Part shown: positions 35,532 through 47,100 of the stretch, piece by piece
Layout: the number at the start of each line of letters is the position of its first letter
Numbering within the stretch: position 1 is the first letter of the stretch
Origin: JAJRVM01 sp041752115
Lineage (GTDB): Bacteria > Planctomycetota > Planctomycetia > Pirellulales > Pirellulaceae
Direction: 5' to 3'
Length of the DNA stretch: 64,000 bases
Assembly (NCBI GenBank): GCA_041752115.1
Contig: JBGSHS010000373.1
Span: forward strand, 11,791-75,790
The notes under the pieces: generated by a model
What the model was told of the DNA's origin: nothing
Seen by the model: the letters and a program-made list of their open reading frames with translations, nothing else
Database searches by the model: none
Translations under genes and position numbers: made by a program

Positions 35532-36518
35532 TCACAGTTGCCATTCGGCGACTATTTGACCATCATTCTTAGAATGAAGGAAGCAATAAGTCGCGATGGC
35601 GATGTTCTCTGAGAGAAAATGTACCGAGCCATCAGACATAACGAAGAATGCTCCACCTGGATGCCAGCTGAACGCACAATCGTCGCTGATTGCTTCATCC
35701 ATGCGTGTGGGCTTACATCCGCAGTTAATCGGGGCTGACGTTCGGCCGTTCATCCGGACCTGCTCATCCGAAGCGAGACCACCAATCCACACGGGCCAAT
35801 CCTGCACTCTCGAACCACTGTCCTGGACGTACGATGACTCGCCAACGAGCAGGGTGTTACTCAGTCCATCGGTGATGTCCCTGAACGCAGTGCTGTTGAT
35901 GTTTTCACTAAGTTTGTGCAGTACGCCATCGTTGCCAATGCAACTGCCACCACAGCCCTTATAGTCGTTCGTCGCGTAGCCTACGTAGAACGATTGGGCC
36001 TGAGGACGCGCGCCGCCGGGAAGGTAATTGCCTGGAACATCGTACGTGGCAGGCACAATATCGGGCAGTGCCGAAGACGGGCAGTTGTAAACTGCAAGCA
36101 CCGTTTCGCCCCCTGGCCACACGGGATTGCCTGGATTCGCACTCGCCCACCTACGGAATGGCCCCCGCTGGTCACCATTCGGATTCACCTTGTCATAGAG
36201 GGGCATCTGCTCGACAAACGGCAGAATGGCACAGGCCCAGCCGAACCCTTCGTCATCATAGGAATCCAAGTTGGGACCCGAAGGACGCATGTCGTAGCCG
36301 CCAAGAATCGCCGGAGGCAGAATATGATTCACGTCGACGTAGTTGTGCAGCGCCAGACCAATCTGTTTCAGATTGTTGGAGCACTGCATACGTCGAGCTG
36401 CCTCGCGCGCCGCTTGCACTGCAGGCAGCAGAAGGGCAACCAGGATACCAATGATCGCAATAACCACCAGGAGCTCCACTAGGGTGAAGCCCGGCCGCCT
36501 GTCGAGCGCTTTTTCCAT
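35532..36518 (-). CDS. DUF1559 domain protein with prepilin-type N-terminal methylation motif
   Basis: A 328-residue exported protein. The leader is short and basic, then GFTLVELLVVIAIIGILVAL and AVQAAREAARRMQCSNNLKQ, the invariant start of this family. The C-terminus has the H-x9-DG motif as HPGGAFFVMSDGSVHFLSE. Cysteines in the second half (YNCPSS, GCGGSC, CGCKP) may form disulfides outside the cell. AGGA lies about six bases before the ATG. It precedes the IS66-split lipoprotein gene on the same strand and may once have formed an operon with it. It is closer to the family consensus than the copy at 5995. Confidence 0.93.
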   Translation of the reverse strand: MEKALDRRPGFTLVELLVVIAIIGILVALLLPAVQAAREAARRMQCSNNLKQIGLALHNYVDVNHILPPAILGGYDMRPSGPNLDSYDDEGFGWACAILPFVEQMPLYDKVNPNGDQRGPFRRWASANPGNPVWPGGETVLAVYNCPSSALPDIVPATYDVPGNYLPGGARPQAQSFYVGYATNDYKGCGGSCIGNDGVLHKLSENINSTAFRDITDGLSNTLLVGESSYVQDSGSRVQDWPVWIGGLASDEQVRMNGRTSAPINCGCKPTRMDEAISDDCAFSWHPGGAFFVMSDGSVHFLSENIAIATYCFLHSKNDGQIVAEWQL

Positions 36519-37346
36519 GTACGTCCTGCCATTTCAGTTCGATGAGACATCTAACTCGAGCAGACACCCTGTCTGCCAGAATCCACACCATATCTGTCTG
36601 CACGCCAATAGAGCGATGACGGCTGTAACAAGAGCGAGACTTCACGCAGTCTCAGGCGCACACCCATCCCGCGACTCCGCACGCTGCGCCGTCAACGCGT
36701 TCATCAATGTAACGCTGATTCGTGAAGCGATAGCTCTGACTGAATTAGAACTCGGTTATATTGTCTACCACTCTTGCCCGCTCATTGTCGCCACCGACCT
36801 AGAAAACTATCTGCAACCATATCTGTGGATGATATGAAAGCGCGCGTCGCGCGATCCGCTGCAGACGACATCAAGGAAATACTGGCCCGTTGTGCCAGTC
36901 ATCGTGTAGCATTAGGCCCTGATAAAGGAGTGGTGAATGTCCGGTGATTGTCCTTGACATGTTGCGAAGTAACCTAAAGATAACTGACGTGTCAGTGGTA
37001 CTGCCTTCGGGCGCCAGGGATTCTGCGAGTGTCACTCCCCTGCAACTGTGATCGGCTGTTGCGCACAGTGCGTTGTCAAGCGGCAGTCGTTGATATTCGC
37101 GAGTGTGTCTTTTGGACGTTTCCATGATGTGGTCGAGTTACCGTGCGTGATGCGGAACACCGCAACCGCGGTTCACCGACGATGCCACACAAGCGACAGC
37201 AGTGGTTTAGCGAGGTGTGTGAGTGTATTTAGGGCAACATGCAAGTCCAATCGCACTGTGCAACTCATGATACTCGGGTTGCCTCCAACCTGATGACATC
37301 CCACGAGGCTGTCACGTCTTATGTCATTCTGTGGAGAACAATAAGA
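36519..37346. other. Divergent intergenic region with no supported gene
   Basis: A gap of 828 bp between the DUF1559 gene (leftward) and the phosphatase gene (rightward). Parts are AT-rich, for example GGTTATATTGTC near 36754. The frame open from 37239 upstream of the phosphatase start lacks a ribosome binding site. I could not identify convincing promoter boxes, RNA genes or repeats. Confidence 0.4.
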
Positions 37347-38807
37347 ATGCGAGATTACCGTTCCCTTTTCGCGAACCCGTGCGTGACGATCGAAGGAAGC
37401 CCAAACGTATCCAATTCTCAGTCTGCTCGCATCCCGGACCGTCGTTTGGCTCACCGCGTTGGTGGCAGACGATGGCGGCTACGCGGCCTGACGGCCTGCC
37501 TGTTGATCTGGAGCGCCGTCGCTTGCCTGGCTCACGATGAGCCGGAACCAGCGATGACCGCGGCGGCATTGCATCAGCCCACGTTAATGCCCGATCGCGT
37601 TATCTTGACCTGGATCAGCGATCCAACAACTTCGCAAGCAGTCACATGGCGAACTTCCACGGAAGTTGCCGGTGCGTGTGCTGAGATTGCCGTGGCCGAG
37701 GCGGGCCCCAATTTTGTGGAGAAAGCAAGCCAATTTCCCGCAACATCACAGACACTCGTTACCGACCTTGGCGAGGCCAGCTATCATTCGGTGAATTTCA
37801 GTAACCTGATGCCATCCACGAAGTATGCATACCGAGTTGGAGATGGGGTCAACTGGAGCGAATGGTTCCAATTCACAACGGCAGGGACTCAAGGCAAGCC
37901 GTTCTCCTTCATCTACTTCGGTGATGCACAGAACAATATCCGATCTCTGTGGTCTCGGGTACTGCGGGAAGCGTACCGAGACGCGCCGAAAGCGAGTTTC
38001 ATGATCCATGCGGGCGACCTGGTCAATACGGCCGAGTCGGACGCGGATTGGGGAGAGTGGTTTGGTGCCGGTGGCTGGCTTAACGCCATGGTTCCGAGCG
38101 TTCCAGTTCCTGGAAATCACGAGCACGTGAAACGCGGCGAAGGTGAACGTCGCACGCTGACTCACTATTGGCGGCCTCAGTTCGCCCTGCCCGAGGATGG
38201 CCCGGAAGGCCTGGCGGAGACCTGTTATACGTTGACCTACGAGAACCTGCGGATCATTGGACTCAACAGCAATTACGAGTTTCAGAGTCAGGCGGCGTGG
38301 CTGGACGAAGTGCTGGCCAAGAACCAGTCGCAATGGGTCGTCTGTACCTTCCATCACCCCATTTTTTCGTCTGCGAAGGAACGGGACAACCCGGAACTGC
38401 GCGCTGCCTGGAAGCCGGTCTTCGACAAGTACCGAGTGGACCTCGTCTTGCAAGGACACGACCACACGTATGCTCGCACTGCCCTCTCAACGCCGTTGGC
38501 CGGGTCCGAGACTATAGCGAATGTTCCCACCGGAGTTACCGAGGTTGAACCGCAAACAGGGACGGTCTACGTCGTGTCGGTCAGTGGCCCGAAAATGTAC
38601 AACCTGAACCGGAAGCCGTTCATGACGCGGGCTGGGGAAGACACACAGTTGTACCAGATCATTCATATCGACGGTGACACGCTTCGCTATGAGGCGCGCA
38701 CAGCGATCGGCGAACTTTACGACGCGTTTCTCTTGAAGAAACGAGACAATGCAATCAATGAAATGATCGAGTTGGAGCCGGAAGTTCCTGAGCGACTCAG
38801 GAAGTAG
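37347..38807 (+). CDS. Secreted purple acid phosphatase-like metallophosphoesterase
   Basis: A 486-residue protein. A long basic N-terminus leads to a signal helix (LTACLLIWSAVACLA, about 53-67). A fibronectin-like purple acid phosphatase N-terminal domain follows (about 85-185, VILTWISDPTTSQAVTWRT to KYAYRVGDGVNWSEWFQFTT). The catalytic domain has the metal ligands FGDAQNN, HAGDLVN, PGNHEH, CTFHHPIFSS and QGHDHTYAR in order. The enzyme probably releases phosphate from organic esters outside the cytoplasm. I use the ATG at 37347, with GGAG 11 bases upstream, instead of the frame's first codon at 37239. Phosphate-starvation control is possible but no Pho box was recognised. Confidence 0.85.
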   Translation: MRDYRSLFANPCVTIEGSPNVSNSQSARIPDRRLAHRVGGRRWRLRGLTACLLIWSAVACLAHDEPEPAMTAAALHQPTLMPDRVILTWISDPTTSQAVTWRTSTEVAGACAEIAVAEAGPNFVEKASQFPATSQTLVTDLGEASYHSVNFSNLMPSTKYAYRVGDGVNWSEWFQFTTAGTQGKPFSFIYFGDAQNNIRSLWSRVLREAYRDAPKASFMIHAGDLVNTAESDADWGEWFGAGGWLNAMVPSVPVPGNHEHVKRGEGERRTLTHYWRPQFALPEDGPEGLAETCYTLTYENLRIIGLNSNYEFQSQAAWLDEVLAKNQSQWVVCTFHHPIFSSAKERDNPELRAAWKPVFDKYRVDLVLQGHDHTYARTALSTPLAGSETIANVPTGVTEVEPQTGTVYVVSVSGPKMYNLNRKPFMTRAGEDTQLYQIIHIDGDTLRYEARTAIGELYDAFLLKKRDNAINEMIELEPEVPERLRK

Positions 38808-39632
38808 TCTCGCGGAACGGCCCACAGAACCAGTGCGAGTATTCCGCCGCGACCCGCGGAGTTGGCAGGACCCTCAGTTGCGGCGGGACATACTGCCACG
38901 TGAAAGAACGTTCGCTTCTCACCCGGAAAGGCTCCTGACAATGCGGCGCATTGCGTTTGAAGCTGGTGGTGGCATCACCGAGTCAATAGACTCGGGAACG
39001 AAAGGGATGTTCTCGACGGCGGAGTTGCTCCCAAGGCCCGTCAGACCGGACCGGAAGTCATGGTCGCTCCGGGCGATCTGCTGCAACTGCTCGTCCATCG
39101 TGGCTTTGCTCAACCGGTCTCCTCGGTCGATCAGACAGTTGATGGAATGCGAGCTCCGGACAGCCAGCACCGGGTAGAGAACGCAGACCGAATTCTGGAT
39201 TAAATCCCGACTCTGAGGATTGGCCAACCCAAACTCGACTATTTGATTCTTCGTTCGACGCGAGCATCAGGAGCGCGAGAGGTAAGTGGAGCGATCGATT
39301 CGAAATAACACGTCAACCGCTTCTTCATGGCACGGCTTGTTGCGGCGATTCGGTCACCCTTGAATTCTTGCCGCCTGAATTATGCGTCTGAACTCCGTCC
39401 GATTCGCAGTGGTGGATGCGTTCTCCGTTACCGTCGTCGTCCAGTACCTTCTTTCAACTCCTTCACAAACCCACATCGTTTTGCCGCAGTCGCCCCTCCA
39501 GCATAGGGGCCTGGCCTGAATGTGACTGCAACCGGCATTCCAACGACGTTGCGTGGCGCCCCGGCTCCGGTCGTGCGTCACAGCCCCTGGACATCTTGAA
39601 AAGCCCTCTGGCGTGTCCGATTATCGGCACTT
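38808..39632. other. Intergenic region with no convincing gene
   Basis: A gap of 825 bp. Overlapping frames on both strands (38833-39177 plus, 38919-39227 minus) have no recognisable domains, signals or ribosome binding sites. A small inverted repeat CGAGTC-AATA-GACTCG lies near 38980. It could hold gene remnants that I cannot identify. Confidence 0.4.
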
Positions 39633-40181
39633 ATGTTAGACGCACACATGGCCCGACTGCAATGGCTCAACCGCATGCTTTTCCTCCTGATTCGCCTGGC
39701 GGCAGCCGTCGTCGTCTATGATGTTGTCAGCGCGTTGTGGGGTTCGAGCTTTCGCGTCGGTTTTGTCACCACCGCAGGAGAAGAGATCGTCGCGGATGAA
39801 GACTTGTTGTTTTGGGAAAGAGCGAGTGTTGTCGGATTAGCGGCCCTGCCTGATCTGTGCTGGATCATTGGGCTGTTCCAGTTGGCCTTGTTGTCGTTTT
39901 CCCTTGGACGAGGTCAGGTTTTCACGCAATCGGTCGTACGCGTGTTCCAGGGCTTCGCATGGGCACTCTTGGCGATGGGGGTGACCGAAACGATCGCACT
40001 TCCAGCGATAGGCTACTTTCTTAACGCGCGGGGCCACATCGCACCACTCGCGGATTTCTGGAGTTTGATGCTGCGAAGCGGGGGACTCAACTCGCTTCTG
40101 GCAGCAGTTTTAGTGGTCATCGTTGCAACGATCATGCGCACGGCCATTCGGATCGAGGAGGAGGTCCGCCTCACGATTTAG
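39633..40181 (+). CDS. DUF2975-like four-helix membrane protein
   Basis: A 182-residue protein with four hydrophobic segments (about 10-32, 68-90, 104-128 and 150-172). The second half has GQVFTQSVVRVFQGFAWALLAMG, typical of DUF2975, a membrane family often encoded next to a small YozG-like HTH regulator. That is the arrangement here, with the HTH frame starting about 32 bases downstream. Function is unknown; the pair may sense a membrane state. The start is unclear: ATG 39633 and ATG 39648 are both possible and neither has a good ribosome binding site. Confidence 0.7.
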   Translation: MLDAHMARLQWLNRMLFLLIRLAAAVVVYDVVSALWGSSFRVGFVTTAGEEIVADEDLLFWERASVVGLAALPDLCWIIGLFQLALLSFSLGRGQVFTQSVVRVFQGFAWALLAMGVTETIALPAIGYFLNARGHIAPLADFWSLMLRSGGLNSLLAAVLVVIVATIMRTAIRIEEEVRLTI

Positions 40182-40201
40182 GTCGGCGCTGTTCGCAAAG
40201 G

Positions 40202-40207
40202 AAGGAG
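40202..40207 (+). promoter_or_regulatory. Ribosome binding site pointing to an ACG in place of the HTH start codon
   Basis: AAGGAG lies six bases before ACG (40214-40216), which is followed in frame by Ile-Ile-Val-Asn-Leu-Asp-Val and then ATG 40238. The spacing fits a start at 40214, not 40238, suggesting that the original ATG mutated to ACG. Confidence 0.6.
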
Positions 40208-40237
40208 TCAGACACGATCATCGTCAATCTGGATGTA

Positions 40238-40630
40238 ATGCTCGCCAAACGCAAGATGAAACTGAACGACTTGGCGACGGCGGTGGGAATCAGCGTGCCA
40301 AACCTCTCCATCCTCAAGACGGGGAAGGCAAAAGCGATTCGCTTCAGCACGCTCAATGCAATCTGCCACGCTTTGGGGGATGCTGACTGGTTTGGGCATG
40401 GGGGATGTTTCTTTGGTTATACGTCCATGACGGCGTACTGTCCGGAAGAACGGATTGCTCTTACCGTACTTACAAACCTCCAACGTGAATTCGGCAACCC
40501 GGCTGCTGAGATTTGGACAACGCTGGCGGTTCCGGAGCCATCCTCGTGGTTGCTTTGCATGTCGGCGATTCTAGCTGCCGTTGCGGTCTGGTGGCGCCGT
40601 TTGCACCGGCGGGAGAACTGCTGCCCGTAA
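40238..40630 (+). CDS. Chimeric protein: XRE-type HTH fused to beta-lactamase end and PEP-CTERM signal
   Basis: A 130-residue frame made of three unrelated pieces. Residues 1-47 (MLAKRKMKLNDLATAVGISV, then LSILKTGKAKAIRFSTLNAI) are a YozG-like XRE helix-turn-helix, matching its DUF2975 neighbour. From about residue 52, FGHGGCFFGYTSMTAYCPEE and ALTVLTN match the C-terminal GHGG-x-GY-S motif of class C beta-lactamase/serine hydrolases. Residues 99-130 (VPEPSSWLLCMSAILAAVAV, then RRLHRR) are a PEP-CTERM signal. The join lies near 40374-40386, where the usual end of the HTH protein is missing. The natural start appears lost (ACG at 40214). Probably a deletion fusion and a decaying gene. Confidence 0.72.
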   Translation: MLAKRKMKLNDLATAVGISVPNLSILKTGKAKAIRFSTLNAICHALGDADWFGHGGCFFGYTSMTAYCPEERIALTVLTNLQREFGNPAAEIWTTLAVPEPSSWLLCMSAILAAVAVWWRRLHRRENCCP

Positions 40631-41109
40631 CCGTGGCTATGCCGCGGTAACCAGCAAATTCTCCGACATCAGCCCTCCGATTCGACAAGACAGTTCCTGG
40701 ATTGACTTCAACGCGTCCGAATGACCGAAATCCGATGTAGCCAACGGTGACTTCACACCAGTTTGCCGTGTCGGGAAATACCTCACCTGAGTAAATGGTC
40801 TGAGAAGTTGAGATGCAACGGACAACGAGAGACGCTCCATGGCTCTGCGACCATAGGCACCGAAGTGACGCGCCATTGGACATTGGCAAGTCGGCGGTTT
40901 CTTGAGGGCGACTATTCCGCTGGGCCCCATCCCGAAGACCGGGTGGACACGTCCCGCCGGATGGGTCATACTGGCGGAGTTGACACTCAACCCGAGGGAT
41001 TGCAGATCCCCAGCGACGACCGTCGACAGCCAATATATCCGAGCAGGAAACCGGCGGCTGGCTCGAGTGAAACCGGGCCAGGCGTGGACCGAACGATCGC
41101 CTTCAATCG
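40631..41109. other. Intergenic region before the RHS gene
   Basis: About 480 bp without a supported gene. The RHS reading frame is open back to 40902, but the start chosen at 41124 excludes that part. Minus-strand frames here are antisense shadows. A minus-strand frame around 40650-40870 reads like a fragment of an exported domain, but I cannot name it. Confidence 0.4.
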
Positions 41110-41116
41110 AGGAGGG
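41110..41116 (+). promoter_or_regulatory. Strong ribosome binding site fixing the RHS start at GTG 41124
   Basis: AGGAGGG ends seven bases before GTG 41124 and 16 bases before the ATG at 41133, so the GTG is the better start. Confidence 0.7.
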
Positions 41117-41123
41117 CCCAGCC

Positions 41124-44100
41124 GTGTCCCCAATGCTCATCCGCTGGAGTTGGGCATTCGCACTGGTCGCGATGCTGGTTCTGACCGCACGAAGTGGCTC
41201 GAGCAATCGCAGCGACCAGCTTTCGGTCAGCGATAGTCGCCCAGCGCAGCCAGAGGATGCTCCGGCCGCAGCGGAGACGTCACAGGATGCGGCAGGCGGC
41301 GAGTTCTTCGTGTTCGCCGCTCCGGAAGAACAGGGAGTGGTCGATCCCTTCACGGGCACGTTCGGCCTCACGCTTGTGGATCTTTCCGTGCCAACCGTGT
41401 CGGTCATTCTCGACCTGAAACGGTCGTATACTCCCTCCCTGGATTCGCCGGGCGTGTTGGGCCGTGGCTGGAGTTTGAACTGGCAGCCGGTCCTGGTCCG
41501 CGACCCGACAGGAACTCGCATCGTGGAGGCGGGCGGAGTGACGGAGTTCTGGGCCGAGGACGAACAGCAAACCGTGCTGCATTCGACTTCCGGGCAACAA
41601 CTCACCTGGCAGGACGACTCAGCGACGCGAGTGCAAATCGACGGCACCCAGGACCTCTTTTCTGCCGCCGGGAAGCTCACCAAACGCATCGTACAGGGTG
41701 CGACTTTCACATTGCAGTACGACGACCAGCAGCGGCTCGTGCGCATCGACGGGCCTGACGCCGCGTACTTGCAGTATGACTATCCTGCGGCCGATACAAT
41801 CCGCGTTCTGAGCTCGACCGGCGACGCGGTGACATACGTCCTGCAAGAGAAGCGTCTGGTACGTGTCGAACGCACGCCAGGTCTGCCAACCGACTACTCA
41901 TACGACGAAGCGGGGCATCTGACGAAGATCGCGCATCCTCAGTTTGGAGCGGTCGAACTGACATACAACGCCGAGGGGCAGCCGACGACTCGTCGCTGGT
42001 CGGACGGATCGGTGGAACGCGTGGAACGTCCTGCCTCCAATACGGTCCGGTATGTCGCGGCCGACGGCAGTGTGACGCGCACCGTGTGCGATCCTGCCAG
42101 CGGTGTCACGACCATCGTCGAACCGTCGGGGCGGAAGACCCAACTGCGTATGGACCGCAGCGGACGCATTGTCGAAGTGATCGATGGTGACGGCCATGCG
42201 ACTCGGTTCACTCACGATGACCAGGGACGGCTGCTGGGGGTAACGGGCGAGCAAGGCGATGCGATTGTCTGGCAGTATCGCGAGAACGAACGTGCGCCCT
42301 GCGGTGCACTTGGTCCGGGTGGCAGCGGCTATCAGGTGCAGCGAGACGAGAATGACCGTATCGCTCGCGTTGACAGAGGTGCCGCATCGCACACGACCTA
42401 CCAGTACGATCCGCAAGGACGGCCCACACGAATCGAGTCCACCGACGCGCCCGGGTTGTCGCTCGCCTATGATGCTGCAGGCCGAGTCGATCGTATCACC
42501 AATGCCGCCGGGACCTCCTCCAGCATAGAACGGGATGCACAGGGTAACATCACCCGCATTGTCGGCTTCGGGGGTGACGCGACGAGCTACACATACGACG
42601 ACCAGCGGCGGGTGACGTCTGAGACCGATGCAAGTGGGGCAATCACGCGATATGAGTATACTTCCACTGGCTTGCTGCGATCGGTGACCGATCCGCGCGG
42701 CGGCACGACACGGTATCAATACCAGGGCCGCTGCGTAACCGCCACAGATCCCACAGGACGTCAATCAACGACTCGCTACGACGCTGGCGGGCGGATCGTC
42801 AGCCGCAGGACTCCGTCCGGCGCGGAGGAGCTGTTTGAATACGACGCAGCAGGAAATCTGACGCGGCAGTTAGACACTGCCGGCCGCCAGACGAGGTTCG
42901 AATACGACGCCAGCGGACGCACCACGGCCGTTACTGGTTTCGATGGTAGACGAACGAGTTACCGGTATGATCGCTCTGGAAACGTCCGCGAAACGGCCGA
43001 TGCTCGCGGCCAACGGACCTTTTATGAGTACGACGCACACGGCCATCCGAGCAAGATGATTACCCCCGACGGCACTCAGCGTGTTCTCGAGATGGGGCCT
43101 CACGGCCCGCGCACGCAAGCCATCATTCCTGCAGAAGGAGCGCCGACAAGATTCGGCTATGACCTGCACGGCAATCTCGTCTCCGTCAGGCGCGGCAATC
43201 GCGTTGTGCAACAATATCGCTACGACCAACTTGACCGGCTCGTGGAGGAAACGAACGATCGAGGTTTGAGAGTCCAATACGAGTACGACCTGCAGGGAGA
43301 TTTGATCCGCTGGAGCAACTCGCTTGGCCAACGCGCGGCGATCGCGCGAGATCCGCTGGGCAGGCCGTTGTCACAAGCTGACGGTAACGGAGTGCAGGCT
43401 CAGTTTTCCTACGACGCTGCCGGACATCTCACTTCTTCCATCGATCCGCTGCAGCAAACCACTCGCTGGACCTATGACACGGCAGGACAACTCACTGCCA
43501 CCGTGCGTCCGTCCGGGCGTAGCGTGAACTACGAATATAACGCTGACGGCCAACTGACCGCAGCTCGCGTCGGCACTCGCCGCATCCGGCAGGTTGAACG
43601 GGATGAGGGAGGCAGGCCTGAACGCGTCCTTGACGCTTTGAATCGGGCGGCTGAAACGCGTTACGACACCGCCGGTCGCGTGGCGGCACGGACCTCACCG
43701 GACGGACAGACGACCTCTTTTGTTTACTCGTCGTCGGGACAGCTGTTGGAAAAACGCCGGCCCGACGGGCGCACCATCGCGTACTTGTACGATGGCCACG
43801 GCAATGTGACCTCGGTCGATGACGGCGAGTTCCCGGTGCGTTACAGCTATGACCAACTGGATCGACTGGTACGCATCGAATACCCGGCGATACGTCGCAC
43901 GCTCTCACGCCGCTACGATCCTCAAACGGGATTGCTCGCGGAGTTCATTGACTCCGAAGGGCGCCATTTCCATTACCGGTACGACTCGTCGGACCGCTTG
44001 ATCGCCCTGGAACTGCCCGGTCAAGGCACCTTCCAGTTCGCCTACGATGCGGCGGATCGTCTGGTCCGTATGGAGTATCCCAATGGGGTGGCCGGGCAGT

Positions 44101-47100
44101 GGGTCTACGACTGCGCAGGACGCCTCGCGGGGGTCGTTTACCAGGATCGCGGCGGCCACGTGCTTGACGGAGCCTGGTACGAATACGACGCGGCAGGCAG
44201 GCCGGTACTGCAGCGAACGCTCGCCGGCCAGGTTCACTTCGCATACGATGTCGACGGCCGACTGATCGGGGAGAACCGAGAGGGATCGCCGGCCGTCGAG
44301 TTCGAGTATGACGAACTGGGTTCGCGACAGGCGATGATCCGTGATGGCCAGCGCATGGAGTACACGTACGATGCCGCCAGCCAGTTGACGTCAGCCGGCG
44401 CAACTGGTTTCCAGTACGATGCCAACGGCAATATGATCGCTCGGATCGAAGGGACGGCGCAAACCCTATACAAGTATGACAGCGACAACCAGCTGATTGA
44501 GGTTCAACTGCCCGGTGGAAAGAGCGTTCGATTCGGGTACGCTCCGACCGGAGAGCGCATCTGGCGAGAAGACGAAAAGGGGCGCACGTATTACGTGACC
44601 GACGGGCTGCATGTCTGGGCGGAGCTCGACAGCCAACTGCAACCCACGTCCTGTTATACACATGGTCCGCTGCTGGACAGGCCGTTGATGCTGACGCGCG
44701 GCGAGCAGGCGTATTATTATCACGCCGACGCCCTTGGTTCGATCACGGCTTTGAGCAATCAATCCGGAAAACTGGCGCAAATCTATCGCTACGATGCGTT
44801 TGGTAATACTCAGTCGGCTCGCGGAGCAAGCGTTGACAGTCCATTTCGCTTCACTGGGCGGCCGTGGGATCCGACGTTGCAGCTCTACTACTACCGCGCG
44901 CGATACTACGACCCGCAAACGGGCCGGTTTCTCTCCGTCGACTCTGCCCCCATATCGATCGGCACGCCGCAAACGCTGGACGCGTATGCGTATGTCGACA
45001 ATTCACCAACACGTTTTATCGATCCGTCGGGTGCGCAGCAAGAGCCTCCCTATCCCACAACAGAATCGGGCACCCTGCGGCTCCTGGAGTGGGGCGAGCA
45101 ACAGGTGCGACAGAACTCTCCGCCCATTCCTGCCAGAAGAATGCTCGCATCACGGATGCGGGAAAACGGTCGTCTGCCGACGGTCGAGGATCCTCTGTCG
45201 GTCGCAGTGCGGTATCCACGCAATGCGGTGCCGATCCGCCCCAACACACTGAGCAACGTAGAGCATACGCTCCGGGACATTGGCGGCCCCGCGGTGAGCG
45301 ATGCGCCAGAAGTATGGTATCGCGACCACGTCCACCTGGACGGTTCGTCAAGTATTCCCCGGTCCGTTGTCGACGGCCGATCGCCCACGAGTGTTCGTCC
45401 GCAGCCGCACGTAGGACGCAACACGCCGACTGTTGAGAGCCCGTTGACGGGAACGCATCCGCGGCCGCCGGGAGGCGCTCCGACACGAGTGCAGCCGCGC
45501 CCCGATGGTACACCTTCCGGCGGTGGTACGCCCGGCGGAATGTCGGGCACCTGGTCGCAGGTAACCAACGCCGGGGGCCGCGCTCTGAGCATCGTGGGCC
45601 TCACCTACTCCGGACTCGACATTGGGGAGAAAATCATCAATGGACGACCTCCGAGCGAGATCGGCGGCACCGTCGGTTTCCACGCCACGACCCACCTGCT
45701 GACCGGCGTGTGGGCAGGACGAATCGGCGTCAACTTGACCTCCATGATTGCCGCCGGAACGGCCCCTGCCTGGGCTCCAGCCGCTCTGACGGTGGCAGGA
45801 ATCGGCTTGGTGGCTGCCGCAGCCCCTTCGGCAGGTACGCAACTGGGCGAGATGGTGGTGTCGTACCAGCAGCGGCAACAGATTGAAGAGCGGCAGACGG
45901 CACTGGCCAACAAGCTCAAGGAAGGGGAGTATGTCGCACGTTTCGCAGGCCAGGTCGCCGCATTGGAGGCGAAGAAACGCACAAGTGAGTTTTCCGCTAC
46001 CGCGGCGGCTGGCTTGACGGCTGATGCGGCAACTCAGGCGACACGCGCTGAAAGTGCGCTCACGTTGCTTCAAGCCCTGCGGCCCGCGGAAGACCAGGAT
46101 GCGATCGTGGAGCAGGTCAAGTCACTGCAGTCGGAAGCCGGCTCCCAGGCCGATGAAAGCGAGCAATTGGCCGATCAGGTTGTGCAGCGTCTGGCCACCG
46201 GAGCACCAGGAAGTGGGCCCATTGTCGATTCGCCGCAGGTGGCTGCCCTGGTTAGCGAGTGCGACGCGATGGTGGAAGCGATTGGTGGCAAGGTCGCTAC
46301 CTGCCGCACCAAGAGCGATGGGATCGGCAGCCTCCTCATTCGACTCGATCAAGCCGGCGCCCAGCTCGCTCAGGCCGAAGCACTGCTGGGCCAGATCAAT
46401 GCGGCGGTGGCCAAGGCCGACGCGCTCGCCGAATCGACGCGTCAGCAGGTCAACACCGCCCGAGGCCTGCGAGGAGAGGTTCTTGATCAGGCGCCGCGGC
46501 TGCGCGGCCAGATCCAGCTGCTCATCGACCAGCTGCAGGGCGTCAATGTGGAGGGGGCCACCGCCGTGCAGTTGAAGCTGAGTTTGCTGCGCGAACGGGT
46601 CGATGCGTTGGCGAAGTTTGAAACAGCGGTAAATGAGCAGTTTCCCGACCAGGCGGCAGCACATGCGACAACGGCCCGTTTGGCACGCGGCACGGCCATG
46701 TCGGTGATGGACCAAATCCGTCTGAGCGTCCCTGCCGACGTGACATCATCCGACGACGCGACAGCTCGTGCCGAGGCGGCACACCAACGTGCGCTTGCGG
46801 CATTGCTGGCGCTGCTCAGTCGCATTCGTGCCAGCCAGTCGCCGGGACCGAACGACTTGGCCGATGACAACAGCCAGACACCAGACGACTCCACCGATAT
46901 CTCCGAGGGCGAACCACAGGACGGGCCGACAGAATCTGATCTCGATGCGTTAGGACAGATGGTTAATCCCCCAGATCGCACTGAGGGCGATCCACCGCCA
47001 GATGACCTTGATCTACTCGGCCAATCGGTTCGGCCTCCGAGCCGAATTGGCGACCGGCCTCAGAGCCGCGATGCGCTTGACGCGATCGTGGGAGACGATA

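Noticed and set aside
38833..39227. Two overlapping ORFs on opposite strands (114 and 102 codons)
   Set aside because: Neither has a ribosome binding site, signal or known motif; I could not choose one over the other.
40637..41746. Minus-strand ORF of 369 codons before and over the RHS start
   Set aside because: Antisense to the RHS N-terminus; Ser/Arg/Thr-rich composition typical of shadow frames.
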